Shown: piece after piece, positions 13,164-25,743 of the stretch
Numbering within the stretch: the stretch's first letter is position 1
How the letters are laid out: each line of letters begins with the position of its first letter
DNA from: Mortierella sp. BCC40632
Lineage: Eukaryota; Mortierellomycota; Mortierellomycetes; Mortierellales; Mortierellaceae
Assembly (NCBI GenBank): GCA_011634665.1
Contig: WAEK01000020.1
Location: forward strand, 632,001-696,000
Length of the DNA stretch: 64,000 bases
Direction of reading: 5' to 3'
Translations under genes and position numbers: made by a program
Notes under the pieces: model-generated
Databases searched by the model: none
Seen by the model: the letters and a program-made list of their open reading frames with translations, nothing else
What the model was told of the DNA's origin: nothing

Positions 13164-13795
13164 CTGTGTTGTTGAAAGAAGAGAGGAGATAGTAGAGAGA
13201 GGGCCCAAGAGTTCATAGTTTCGTTTACCTTACTTTATTTGTTGTTATTATTGTTGTTATTTTTTAATCCTCTATGGTTAATAGTCTTTCATTGTCATTG
13301 TCTTTTTCTTTTTACTTTTTGTGTTCATCTAGCCTTTCATCCTTTTGCATCCTAGAATCCAAAGAAAATACGTAATAATAGAACCTTTTCTTACTACTGA
13401 AGAAATATTATCCTCTAGATCCTTGGAGTAATCTTTGTTAAGAAGTAATGAAAAAACAACAAAAAAAACAACGAAAGGGCCAGATTTATCGAGTTCAATG
13501 CTACACGAAGAATACATGATATATCATCCGTCTTCTCAGACGTCAGAGTACACACCAAAATGGACCTTTTTTCTTCAAAAAAATTTTCGTTTCTGGTTTC
13601 ATTCTTTAAACAAGACGGGTCCTGCTCAGTAGCAGGCGTCTTAGAGGGAGATGGTTCTTTACTATTTACAACGAACAGGCTAGATACTCTTTTGAAAGGC
13701 AGACCAAGAGTGAAAACAAAAGAGAGGAGGGTGGTCATAATTTTTTTTTTGCAAATGAGGGACACCATGTTGCCAATCCTTTGGCAGTCGAGTGC
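13164..13795. other. Convergent 3' intergenic region
   Basis: These 630 bp lie between two converging genes. They are AT-rich, with several T- and A-rich stretches consistent with 3' UTRs and polyadenylation regions for both strands. I see no gene in it. Confidence 0.6.
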
Positions 13796-15332
<1,537 letters not shown>

Positions 15333-16171
15333 GGCTGTTGATTGTGAGTGGTGGGTTTCGATAGAGTAAGGGTGAGAGCGAAGGAGGATTCCTGTGGGAA
15401 GAAAGTGGGTGGGAATGATGTGGAGTAAACGGAAGAAAAGAAAGAGAGGAAGAACGACGACCCTTTATATCACGTTGATGGCTTGGTCAGCGCTTCGATC
15501 AGAAAATGTCCCCAACGGACTGGTGTCTCCTTGCACAGGGCCAAAGCGTCTTTCGTATCTTCTCGTCATGGTCTTACACATCGTGGCCTGAGATTCTCCC
15601 ACTGACACCCGAGACTACAACGGCACGGCCGCAACTACAAGTGCTCTCTCGCCGCTTGATAAGCGTCCCTCTCCCAGTCCATCCATGCCGCTCACTATTC
15701 CTGGTACCATCCAAGACGTCATGGTCATCATGCCATTGTTATCGAACAAGTCTACTCCACGGCCTTTGGGAACAAGGTTTGCTTTGGCCATTCTGAGCGC
15801 AGTGGTTGTACAGAAATCAGGCTTCGCCTCCCTCCCTCCCCAACACCGGTAGTCTTGTTTTGTACGAAAAATTTCAATTGCTACGAAGAGTCTTACCCGC
15901 TGGTGAAGCCAAGGTTTCAGCGATTAGGCCTCGCCTATCCAGCTCCTTATCCATTCCAACCTGCCTTCCTTGATCTTCCGCCTGCGACTAGAAGTAGAAA
16001 ACCCACGACATTTCTCTCTCTCTCTCTCTCTCTCTCCCCCCTTTGGCTTCTACTCTTTTGCTTTGGTTCGACCAGTTTATCTTTTATTAGTTGGTAGTAA
16101 GCCGCTACTCTTAGTCTTTGGTGTGCGTGTTCTCTACCAGGCACGTTTGTCATACTCGCCATTACCTGCGT
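15333..16171. other. GAPDH promoter region and Rheb 3' flank
   Basis: The half next to GAPDH holds a TATA-like element and, on the GAPDH strand, pyrimidine-rich sequence. A (CT)n tract lies at about 16014-16037. No coding frame is convincing. Confidence 0.5.
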
Positions 16172-17892
16172 TTAGAGAATCAGGCACTCGTTCTTGGGTT
16201 CCTCAGGCACATTTGTTGACTTTTCAATCTCACCAATCATCAATTCGAACACTCGACCTACAGCAGCATTAACAAGATAGTATGCGATGACAAAATGAAA
16301 AGCACGTTCAGTTACAGTACAAATGTCAAACATTCTCTGGAGTAGGGGAGGGAGCATTAAGCTCTCTTCGGATCAGTCAACTGAACATCTCTCCCATCCC
16401 AACCACTTTTTTACCAATGTTCTCATTGTGCTTTGCTGAAGACTCGCAAGACTGGCAGTTCCAGCGCGCAGCCAGCTCTTCACCCTCTTCGGTCGAGATC
16501 TGGCGTTGTCCATGAAGGTCACTCTTGTTGCCGACAATGACGATTGGGACCCAGTCGGTACCAGTGTAGTTGAGGATCTTGTCACGAATGATCTTGATCA
16601 TGTCAAAGCTCAACTTGCTGGTCACCGAATACACAAGGATGTATCCGTGAATATCCAATGCGTGCTTGCCATTAAAGATTGAAAATTCGTCCTGAAGATA
16701 TTATAATCCAAGTGATCCATCGTCAATTGGGGGAGGTTGTCGTTTGTTGTCCACGCAAGAAGAAATAGAAATAGAGAAAGGAAAAGGAAAAAGAAAAAAA
16801 AAGGAAAAAGAGAGAAGGAGCAAGGAAAGAAATGGTAGGTAATCTGGTCAGCTTGCATATTCTTCATTGGTGCAAAAGTCACGCGACTGTGAGAAGGTCA
16901 AACTTGGTGGCCACGGGATAGAAGACTAAAAAGTGTCTCTCCTCTTTATATTTTACCTGACCAGCAGTGTCAATGATCTCGGCTGTATATTCTTGTCCTT
17001 GGTGGCTAATCACCTTTGTGAAAGTGTTTTCAATCGTGGGATAATACGAGTCTACGAACACGTTCTCGACAAACTGAATGGTCATCGATGACTTGCCTAT
17101 AAAAAAAAAAAAAAAAAAAAAGATAAACAGAAGAAAACAGCCTGTGAGTGGTGGAACAAAAGAGTCCGGGCAAATTGTCAACGGATCAAGTCGATCTGGT
17201 CTCCTCGGATTTCTGTAGAGCTTCCGAGCTAAATAAATCAATAAAAAAAAAAACCGGTGTACTGTTGTGGTTTTTTCTCTCTCTCTCTCTTTCTCTCTTA
17301 ATATGATCCATGTGAAAGAGAAAGGAGCAGAGAGAGAACAGAAGAGTGCTCACTCAATCCAGAGTGAACCCTTGCTTTCCAGTCAAATGAACAGCAAAGT
17401 GGCATGGTCCGCTCCGGAACCAACCAGCGCTTTGTGCTTAGCGCCCTTGTCTCCCCTAATCCCAAAAGGAGGAAAGGAGTATGGCATAGCAGACAAGGCA
17501 ACAAAGATAGACAGCGTGCATGTTGACTGCCTTTACCAATCATTGTTTCTTAAAGAAAGGGGAAGTGGGAAGAGAAGGAGAAGGAAGGGGATCCCTGGGG
17601 GCAAAACGTCGCATAGAGATGTCCGCTCGTCAGGCGTTTTGGAGAACAGGCCAATAGGGGGTCTAGTGCATTGGTTCATGGGCTTTCGCTCCAAGGAAGA
17701 ATCGATCGGACGGCGAAAGGGTACTAATGGCTCCATGGAGAGCAGAGGAGAGGAGAGGAGAGGAGAGGAGGCAGAGAACAAAGAGTTAGGATAGGCAAAA
17801 CAGAGCCACCTACCGACAGCTCTCGAGCCAAGCAAGGCAATGCGTCTGAGCTTGGGAGACTTTGCGGGTGTCTGGGTTGCGGAGGAGCTCAT
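16172..17892 (-). CDS. RHB1: Rheb-family small GTPase, 4 exons
   Basis: Proposed exons: 17892-17814, 17096-16957, 16691-16415, 16257-16172, giving 193 aa. The G1 loop GSRAVGKS (residues 22-29) has the Rheb-type Arg where Ras has Gly. Switch I is YYPTIENTF. G3 is DTAGQ followed by DEFSIFNG, the Rheb version of switch II. G4 is NKSD and G5 is SAK. The C-terminus ends NECLIL, a CaaX box. Family knowledge: Rheb, held in check by TSC1/TSC2, activates TORC1 on vacuolar or lysosomal membranes after prenylation. The last residue Leu predicts geranylgeranylation rather than the farnesylation usual for Rheb. Intron 1 is 717 bp and contains a pure A-run just before exon 2 (plus strand), which serves as its polypyrimidine tract. 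The gene is divergent from the RS-rich gene, with 321 bp between starts. Confidence 0.93.
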
Positions 17893-18213
17893 GTTGTAGT
17901 CAGAGTGAGGTTGGCGGTTGCCTCTAAGAAGAAAGGGTGATGGGGTAGGTGATGGGGTAGGGGATGGATGCACGCGTGTCAATCTGAGTGCAATAAACGG
18001 TCTTTGAGGATGATGGATAGTGGGCAAGGCAGAGAGGGGGGAGGATGAGTGGATAGAAAGGGAGAAGGGTGTGTGAGCGAGAGTGAAAGAGAGGAGAGAG
18101 AGAGAGAGAGAGAGGGAAATGAGTTGCAGGCCAACAACTGATCCACGTCACATTGCGGCTGTTTCTGCGGCTGCTTCTTCTCTCAGATCCATCCATCGCC
18201 TTTCTGTCTGCCA
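17893..18213. promoter_or_regulatory. Compact divergent promoter between Rheb and RS-rich gene
   Basis: 321 bp separate the two start codons. It contains a GA-rich run (about 18092-18117) and, towards Rheb, repeated GATGGGGTAGG units (about 17938-17963). No clear TATA box is seen. Confidence 0.5.
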
Positions 18214-19721
18214 ATGGGTTCCGAAGCGCGCACCAGGAGCAAGAGTCCCGCCGGATCGCGGGGCTCGACCGATCGCCATCGAGACAAAGGCCGTTCTGAC
18301 CATGGCTATAGCAGCCAAAAGAGAGATGTTCATCGCTCCAGATCTAGGTCGCCTGGTAAGCCCAGCAGTTGATGACATATATTCTTCTCCTATGGAGATC
18401 AAGTGCCATTCATCTGCCAATTGACCTCGTTGCATATCTCTTCTTGCATGTAAAGCTGACCGTTGTCACCAATACTTTCTCTTCGATTATGTCTATTGGA
18501 CGGGACGCCTTGAACAATGCCGCGAACAACGGGACGGATACCTGGTGTTGATACCCCAATGGACAATATCTTCCTTCCTCTTTCTGTCACCACTATTATT
18601 TCTTTCCACTTTCTCTTGCCTTTTCGACTTGACGTATGCGGGATCATTCGCAACAACCTGCTGACTGAGGGGCTTTTGGTTACTCAATCATACCTTCATT
18701 CAAAACGTCTCGCATTGGAATCAATGATTTAAAACAACGTATGGCACTACAAATTATATCCACTCAGCTCGCCGGCATCGTTCGCGCTCCAGAGATCGAC
18801 GTGACAGTAGAAAAGAATACGCAAAGGACACCCGCCCACGATCTAGATCTAAGTCCAGGTCACGTTCCAGGTCGCCTTCTTCTAGGAAGCGTAACAATGA
18901 CAGAAGACGGTCTCGATCCCGTTCTCGTTCTCGCTCTCGCTCTCCCTCCCGATCGGGATCGAGTCGTCGTCATGAACGCCGCCATGATCTGGATCGATCC
19001 AAGGAAAAGGACCGTCGCTCCAACTCTGATCGGCGCGACCGTTCGCACCATCGCTATAGAAGCAATCGAAGCAGGTCTCGGTCTGCGAGCAGCAGCAGTA
19101 GTGAGAGCGACGGCGAAAGTGACGAGAATGGTATGTGCGGAGCAAATTATTCTTAGATCGAAATTGGTTCTTAGCTAGGACTTTGTATTGTTGACCATGA
19201 GGCTAATGCGCTGGACCTCATGCCTAATCTTCTGACAACTCTTAGTAGACAAGCCAGGCAGACGCGGGAACCACAAGCATCGTCGTTCACGCTCCCGTTC
19301 ACGCTCCCGATCAAAGAAATCCAAGAGCAAACGTCGTCGCGAGCGATCGCTATCATCTTCCTCCGGGGTAACTATCTTATCTGCGATGTCCACCGCATGC
19401 CATGCTACCTTTGTTAATGGATGATGTTTTGAACCGTACTCCTTGGCTGCGGCTTAATTTTCTAACTTGATACATTTGCGTTTGTTTGTAAATAGGATTC
19501 GGATAACAACCGTAGAAGCGCCATTACTGGACAAAAGGTAAGGTGGACCTATGAAAGATCTAGGGAGATTTTGATTTGATGTGATCGGATTAGCTAATGC
19601 TATTCTTGGCACTTTTGCTCTTTCCCAGCTCAAACTAAAGGTATCCAAGTCCAGCGCTGACAAAAAGCGCGACAAGAATCGCGGAAACCTTCTCGAGTTC
19701 CTGAACTCATCCTACCAATGA
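18214..19721 (+). CDS. RS-rich nuclear protein, probably splicing-related, 5 exons
   Basis: Proposed exons: 18214-18355, 18768-19130, 19246-19367, 19496-19537, 19629-19721, giving 253 aa. The protein is dominated by Arg/Ser dipeptides: RSRSRSP at the exon 1 end, a long RS block in exon 2, an acidic SSSSSESDGESDEN stretch, then another RS block in exon 3. The only non-repetitive part is the C-terminus, a Lys-rich segment ending NRGNLLEFLNSSYQ, probably a short helix. There is no RRM or zinc knuckle, so it is not a classical SR splicing factor. RS-rich proteins of this type usually act in pre-mRNA processing in nuclear speckles (family-level inference). The exon 3 acceptor is a tandem TAGTAG that allows two in-frame isoforms. 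Intron 1 (412 bp) could hide a further exon. Confidence 0.75.
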
Positions 19722-19861
19722 ATCACGCCGAGGGACTCCATTGCTACGAACACTTGCTTCATTTTTTCTATGTGCTTGGTCAACTTCTGTTATCTCTATC
19801 GCAATAAAATATCCTATCAAAACACTGCACCTCGTATTGCAAGGATCAGCATCATTTGTCG

Positions 19862-20978
19862 TCATAGCTTGGAGGTGGATGAGGCAAGAAGGCTTATTCC
19901 ATTTCCGAGAACCCTCTCAAGCTCTTGAATGGCCTTCTCTGGCTTGCCCAATTCAACGCGAACCGTTCTTAAGCCGACCTTTTGCGCCGATTTCAGATTG
20001 GCTCCAATATCATCCAGGAACACAACTTCGGATGGGTGGACCCCAGCAATTTCACAAGCCTTGTAATAAATGGCGGGATCAGGCTTGCGCAGGCCAAGGA
20101 CAGTGGATTCGATGTAGTGATTAAACAGCGTCTTGAGTCGCTCTTGGCCCATGATGAGGGCTCCAGCATCAATTCCTGGAGAGGATGAGGAAATGAAAGA
20201 GCCAGAGGAAGGATTTGCATGGACTTGAATGATAAGTTCTTGTTCCTTTTGTCCCCTCTCATCCGAAGGATAATCAAAGTTGTTGGTCAAGGCCGCAACA
20301 ACGTATCCCGCCTTGCGGAGGGCACCAATCGCCTCGACCATGCACGGGTTTACTACGGCTGCCTTGGCCATCATCCTGTGAAACAGTTTCCGACCATCAA
20401 TCTTTGGCGTCTGGAAAGTCGTTTCATTGAATTCTATTTTTTAGCAGCAGCATCATCGTCATCATCAAATTGGAACGCCTCGAAATTAAGGACCAGAGCT
20501 TTGACTAAAGTGGGAGTACAACAGCAACGAAGAGCATCACCTATGATAAAGAGAGTATAAAAGCTATACCTTTGCCACGTAATCTGGCATACTGAGCGTA
20601 AGCATCCTTAATTCGAGGGTCCGAGAGTTGCTCCGAAAAGGCATCATAAAACGACCAAAGATCTATCTCGCCACGCTCTAGTCTCTGAAAGGCACCATTT
20701 GTGCCGGCCCTGATACTAAAGAGGAAGGTCAGTGTCAACTCCAGTCGAGGGAAGGTTTGCGACATTTGACTTGAGACCTGGACCTGATTCAATGGCGATG
20801 CATTGCAGCTGTCGAAACAAACTTACATTGCAACATTTAGGTAGTTAGAAGGCAGATGGTGTTCCTTCTCAAATTCGGCAATTCCTTGAAATGGCGAACC
20901 AACAACAACGCCTCCAATGTCAAAGAACACAGCCTTGTAAGGCCCTGCTGGTTTAGAGGATGGTCCTGCTTTCTTCAT
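19862..20978 (-). CDS. HAD-superfamily hydrolase, ACAD10/epoxide-hydrolase-N-like, 3 exons
   Basis: Proposed exons: 20978-20827, 20715-20570, 20433-19862, giving 289 aa. HAD motif I is VFFDIGGVV (nucleophile Asp, with Gly rather than Asp at +2, as in the ACAD10-type subgroup). Motif II is the Thr in VVAALTNNF, motif III the Lys in LGLRKPDP, and motif IV EVVFLDDIGANL. The cap contains RAGTNGAFQRLERGEID, also typical of this subgroup. A Ser-rich loop after LTNNFDYP (residues about 185-215) is longer than usual. The substrate is unknown; phosphatase or phosphotransfer chemistry is expected from the family. The second intron's acceptor (AAAAAATAG) is weak but is the one that joins the frame, giving EFNETTFQTPKIDGRKLF. 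The gene converges with the RS-rich gene with 140 bp between stops. Confidence 0.85.
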
Positions 20979-21402
20979 GGTAGAATGAAAAGGGTAATAA
21001 GAGATGCAAAATAGGGTGGAAGGGTGACCCAAAGCAGCTTTTTAAACTCTATGTGATCCACAGCACAGACCGATCGGTCGAATGACATTCGACCGCGACG
21101 GACCAAAGGCAAAAGCAGACTTTTGGTTCTCACAGCCGATTCGGACGTTCTGAGTCGTTCCTAGCTTAAGATAACCCACGGCTCAGTTCTCCATCTCTCA
21201 CTCTCTCTCTCTCTCTCTCTCTCTCTCCCCTCTCTACCATATGCAATAATGCGTGTTTGAGTGTCTACGGTGATCTTGTATTGTGGATATGCAAAAGTGT
21301 AAAACATGAATGGCCAAAGCGTGCCTTTCTACCCTCCAACCAACAACTATCGCAGTCTGCTATTCACACTGCTCCTAATCGGTCAAGGACTCTTCATCCC
21401 AT
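20979..21402. promoter_or_regulatory. Upstream region of the HAD gene and 3' flank of RPF2
   Basis: 424 bp containing a (CT)n run (about 21199-21227) and a TTTTTAAAC stretch near 21040 that could act as a TATA-like site on the minus strand. There is also a palindrome-like ATTCGACCGCGACGG/CGGTCGAATG neighbourhood near 21070-21100. No gene is seen. Confidence 0.4.
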
Positions 21403-22718
21403 TTATTCCTCATCGTCGCTGTCGTCAACACGCTGCCTCTTTTCTGCATCGTCGCCAGCTTCCTCTGTTGGTCTCTTCTTCAATCCCTTCATCTTGCGGG
21501 TCTGAATCTTCTCAAAGTCTTGACGACCCAAGTGAATCCTTCCAACTGTGTCGCCCATGTCATCCTTGCTAATGTTCTTCTTCTTCTTGGGCTTGAGCTC
21601 CTTAGGTACCTTCAAGGCCTGCTTCCAGTCATCGGGCTTAGCCTCCATGATTCTACCAAACGTCATGTCCATGCTTGGACCCATCTCCACAAGCTCTACT
21701 CTGGGAAGCTTCACACCCGAACGCTTCAATGTGATGGTGTACACCCGGAAGTAGACCTTTCCAGGCTTTCCCTCGGGCGTCAATGGTCCTGCTGTAACAG
21801 AGATCACGTACTCCAATCCTGCAAGAGCAACCTTGTCCACAGTCTGTCCATGATACATATCCAGCAACATTGACTTGAACATCTTGTAATGTGCGTGTTG
21901 ATCCCACGCATCTCCATTGAACATGAAGGAAGGCTTCATGCCAATGGCGCTCTTTGGGGTCTATTATCAAGTGACGATAAAAGGAATAATTAATACTTTA
22001 GATCAAACAGGATGGCATTACCACCAAGCAAGTAGAACATTTCATCCTACAAATACTCATATCCATGGATAGTGGTCTCTGGTCATTTACCTTAAAATCC
22101 TTCATTGGCGTACAGTTCTCGAGCGAAACTTCCAGCATATCCAATGTATGGTGATCGAACATACGGTTAAATGTGAGGGTGTGTGGGCGCTTCTTTGAGT
22201 GGGTTGCGATGACAAACAACGACGCATCGTTCTTCTGCGAGAAGAACTCAAGGTTAGACTGATCCTCAAATGGGTGGATCTCGTTCTTCTTAGTGAAGTT
22301 GATTGCATGAGGCTTCTTCAGCATGTACTATTAGAGAAATAGAATGAGTGGGTTGAGAGAGAACCCAGAATTTGATCAGCATGCCGTTGAAAGGTAGTGA
22401 TCCCATTAATATTCTCCTTTCCTTGGATAGATTGCTTGATATTGACGACAAATTCATGAGTGGGATAAACATACAAGGTCTGAAATAGCATCGTTGACGA
22501 TCTGGCTGGTCTTGCTTCCTCGAACAAAGATAGCAGTCTTGATGTTCTCCTCCGTCTTGGCCTCCCTGTTCTTCAAGAAGCGCTTCACACGAGCATTGCG
22601 GGGTACACTATGAGTAGAAGTGGATGGGTTAGATGTTGTTTTGAGTGTGTCCAGAAGTCGATACTAGTGGAGTCTTGTTTGAGTAGAAGAGATGAGTAAC
22701 TCACATCTTTCGGAGCAT
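21403..22718 (-). CDS. RPF2: Ribosome biogenesis factor RPF2 (Brix domain), 4 exons
   Basis: Proposed exons: 22718-22705, 22607-22475, 22327-22091, 21960-21403, giving 313 aa, close to the family length of about 310. The N-terminus MLRKIVPRNARVKRFLKNRE matches the RPF2 class. The Brix domain follows (ENIKTAIFVRGSKTSQIV, then KKPHAINFTKKNEIHPFED, KKRPHTLTFNRMFD, GLEYVISVTAG, VYTITLKRSG..LPRVELVEMGPSMD). The tail is basic and acidic, with KPKKKKN and ending DDSDDEE. Family knowledge: RPF2 with RRS1 brings the 5S RNP into pre-60S particles in the nucleolus. Exon 1 is only 14 nt, carrying ATG and four codons plus two bases; the frame and the conserved N-terminus support it. An A-run (22762-22788) lies just upstream. 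Confidence 0.93.
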
Positions 22719-23352
22719 GTTGATGTAGTGTCGAGGTGTAGAATGACCAAATGATGCGCCCTAAAAAAAAAAAAAAAAAAAAAAAAAAAGACAAGCAAAC
22801 CAAGGCCTCCTAAAAAATAAACAACGGTCACTAGGACAATTTTCAGGATTGTCTGCCCCCTGTGTGATATCGATCGGAGTCGAGGATAGGGTCCTTGGAA
22901 CAGTACTCTGCAAAAACGGGCTACCCTAATGTTCTCCACTCCGGGGTGCCTGCTCTGTTACAACTGCTAGACTACTATCGCTGCTGTCACTTCATCCCAT
23001 GGGTCCTCTTTTGAGTGGGCATATGAAGCATGGATAGACAACTCTGGAAGAACAACAATAAAAAGCTTTCTTAGTGGTCACCTGCGGCGAGCACCACGTG
23101 AAGAGTACTGTCGCCACGGCCCGGGGAAACGGAGGTGGGCCACGGCCGGCTGGCAAAGAGCCAATTCTCGTTACTCAGCAACGGACCATCCATTCATCCA
23201 ATCGCTTCATTCCTTTACCAAGTTCACCTCTCCATCCTTGCTCATCCCATCGGCCAGCATCTTCAGAGCCTGGCGAATCGCACAAGGCATCAGGCTGGCC
23301 TCTCCCTCCTTCTCCACTCGGCTTCTCTCGCTCGCTCTCCGGTAGTGTTGGG
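22719..23352. promoter_or_regulatory. Divergent intergenic region RPF2 / REEP-like gene
   Basis: Contains the A-run at 22762-22788. Towards the right it has a GC-richer stretch that stays open in the same frame as the downstream gene from 23074, so the true start of that gene could lie further left than chosen here. Confidence 0.45.
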
Positions 23353-25176
23353 ATGGCGTCCTTTCCGCGCGCCAAAGTAGATGTCTCTACTCAGACGGAC
23401 CCACCACTTCCCTTTACGGCTCTTCTCGACCGCACCCTCGACAGAGTCGAGGCCAATGTACCACTCAACCTTTCATCCGTTACCTTCTACATCCGCCGTC
23501 ATCATCTCTCTCGGATAGAACAGATCGAATCTCTCCTAACAAAGAACTTCATCTTTAAGTTTGTCCTCTTCCGGATCGGCCTCCGGCCTCAACACGTCTT
23601 CTCCTTTCTTTGTCTGCTCGTCATATACGGGTTCCGCCATCTCTACCGACGCAGTGTCTATCTTACCACCAACCTCTGTGCTGTTGCTTACCCAGCCTAC
23701 TGCTCGGTTCGCACCATCAATAGCGAGCCGATCGAACCTCCGCGCGGGCTTGGACTTGAACCGACGGTCTACGGTCCAGCAAACGGGCGTCGCTATCATG
23801 CCTCGCGAAGGAGCTCGATCAGCAGTAGTCGTGCCAGTAGTCGGCCGGCCTCCATCCGCCATTCTAGGCGCCGACGAAACCAGATGAGTACGAACAACAG
23901 TGTGGATGACTTGGTACAGAGTACCTACTCGTACAGTAGCAGCCAGGAAGGTTATGAGAGCAGTCGTAGATCCACCTCTTCCTGGGGCCGGCCGAGCAAT
24001 TACTCGACCACCTATTCTGAGGACAACATTACAACGACGTCTATCGGTTCCGGATACGAGTCTATGACCTCTGAGGAGCAGACTAAGAGACGGATGAGAC
24101 ACCGATGGGCTCGATTCTCGCAAGCTCGCAAAGACAAGGCCACAAGACAATGGCTTGCCTACTGGAGTATTTATGGCACGGTCCAGGTGATTGATACCTG
24201 GTCGTCATTCCTACTGGATTGGATTCCTGGCTACAACCTTGGAAAGCTCTTGTTCCTATGGTGGGCCCAGCGGAGAGGAGCGACGCTTGTCTTTGACTAC
24301 TTCCAACCCTTGATCCAATCCAAGTCGAAGGATGGACGCGAAGTTGCTCGCCGACCAAGCACACAAAGTCTAAACTCGGAAATGTCACGGCAGAGTCGTG
24401 GTGGTTCAGGTGGAGGTGCAGGAGTCGGATCCGCAGGATCATCGCGTCCCACTAGCTTCCAAATGCTACCCTCCGTACTCGCACAGCAACAACAACAGCA
24501 ACAACAACAGTACTTGCTGCAGCAACCTCAGTATCAGCACAGGCAGTTTGAGCAACAGTTCTATACCAAGGGAGGAGATTCCAGACGAGAGACTGCAACG
24601 TTCCGGGACTTGACTCGGACAAGTAATGGAGGCTATAGGAGAGAGAACGACTACGATGAGGATGATGAGGATGATGACGATGGAGACGACTATCGCCGGC
24701 CTCGACAGCATCCGACCCTCCATCGGCCAATGGATCTTCATAGCGAGCTGATGGCCAGCTCCCCTCATGATTCAGGTGCCTTTGCAGAGTCTTCGATCTT
24801 TGAGTCCGCCGAATCAGTTTGGAGCGGCGCCCCGGCATCATCCAACATTCCTGCGATTGAAGACATCCATCTCGGTGCTGGTGTGGGCTCGTTCGGAACT
24901 TCAGTCAACAATCGACTTCATAGTAACAATGCCACGCCGACGCCTATGTCTGTTCAGGAACAGTACATCCGACAACAAATCATGCTTCATCAGCAGCCGA
25001 ACCCTAGCCTTCACCAGCAGCTGCAACAGCCGTCGTCGATGCAATCCAAGGCTGAGGGTATTGGGGCGACTACGCTCTCCCTTGAAGACCGAGCCGACTC
25101 TCTTAGCTCGTATGAGGTAGCTTCAACAATCCATTGGAATCCAGCATCAAGCACAACGACAGCGACTGACCCTTAG
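23353..25176 (+). CDS. REEP/Yop1-like TB2/DP1/HVA22 family protein with large disordered regions, single exon
   Basis: 607 aa from the ATG at 23353. The frame is open further left to about 23074, but that part is Pro/Ser-rich and shows no family match. The reticulon-like hairpins are visible: FIFKFVLFRIG..HVFSFLCLLVIYGF (about 66-95), then LTTNLCAVAYPAYCSVRTI (104-122). The second half of the domain is QWLAYWSIYGTVQVIDTWSSFLLDWIPGYNLGKLLFLWWAQ (266-306). Family knowledge: these proteins bend ER tubules and link ER to microtubules. The two halves, normally separated by a short loop, are split here by about 140 Ser/Arg-rich residues (124-262). The C-terminal half has a poly-Gln run (378-386), an acidic DEDDEDDDDGDD run and more Gln-rich sequence, probably disordered. 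No intron is seen, unlike the surrounding genes. Confidence 0.85.
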   Translation: MASFPRAKVDVSTQTDPPLPFTALLDRTLDRVEANVPLNLSSVTFYIRRHHLSRIEQIESLLTKNFIFKFVLFRIGLRPQHVFSFLCLLVIYGFRHLYRRSVYLTTNLCAVAYPAYCSVRTINSEPIEPPRGLGLEPTVYGPANGRRYHASRRSSISSSRASSRPASIRHSRRRRNQMSTNNSVDDLVQSTYSYSSSQEGYESSRRSTSSWGRPSNYSTTYSEDNITTTSIGSGYESMTSEEQTKRRMRHRWARFSQARKDKATRQWLAYWSIYGTVQVIDTWSSFLLDWIPGYNLGKLLFLWWAQRRGATLVFDYFQPLIQSKSKDGREVARRPSTQSLNSEMSRQSRGGSGGGAGVGSAGSSRPTSFQMLPSVLAQQQQQQQQQYLLQQPQYQHRQFEQQFYTKGGDSRRETATFRDLTRTSNGGYRRENDYDEDDEDDDDGDDYRRPRQHPTLHRPMDLHSELMASSPHDSGAFAESSIFESAESVWSGAPASSNIPAIEDIHLGAGVGSFGTSVNNRLHSNNATPTPMSVQEQYIRQQIMLHQQPNPSLHQQLQQPSSMQSKAEGIGATTLSLEDRADSLSSYEVASTIHWNPASSTTTATDP

Positions 25177-25237
25177 GTCTTCGTACTTGTTTTGTGTTTC
25201 TTTTTCACCTTTCATCACGTATACCATTCTCCGAGTT

Positions 25238-25295
<58 letters not shown>

Positions 25296-25743
25296 ATGAG
25301 AGATGTTGTGAGGAGAGCATCGCATAATCTAGCCGCTGCACATCATTCTTCTTATTGCATTATGTAAACGATCCTGCTCATCATCCTATCCCCCAAGTCT
25401 TTCCTTTTCATTTTTTATGACATCGCCTCCCTGTATAGCCTTCAGTTTGATTCTTTAATAGACTCCCAAAAATTGGAATTGACTCTTTCGGAGTGTCATT
25501 TTTTTTTTCTTATTTTCCAAAGTATAAGGTATACTTTAATGAACTCGAGATGGTGATTATAAAGAACTCAAGTGATGCTATCTAGGGGTATGAATACATG
25601 ATGCAGTGGTCTATGAAGTGGCTATTGCTGGAACCCTTGTCAATGTTTGGGTTCCTGGCTGGTATCTGGGTTTCTGAAGAGAGAAGAGCAAGAGAGAATG
25701 AGGAGAGAGGTGTGTCTCTGTCTCTGGGTCTCTTTATCGGACT
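25177..25743. other. Convergent 3' intergenic region with (GA)n microsatellite
   Basis: A pure GA repeat covers about 25243-25291. The right part (from about 25540) is shared 3' flank of the SFFKR small gene, seen again near 29180, 35700 and 53210. It contains the minus-strand ATTAAAG-type polyadenylation signal. Confidence 0.65.
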
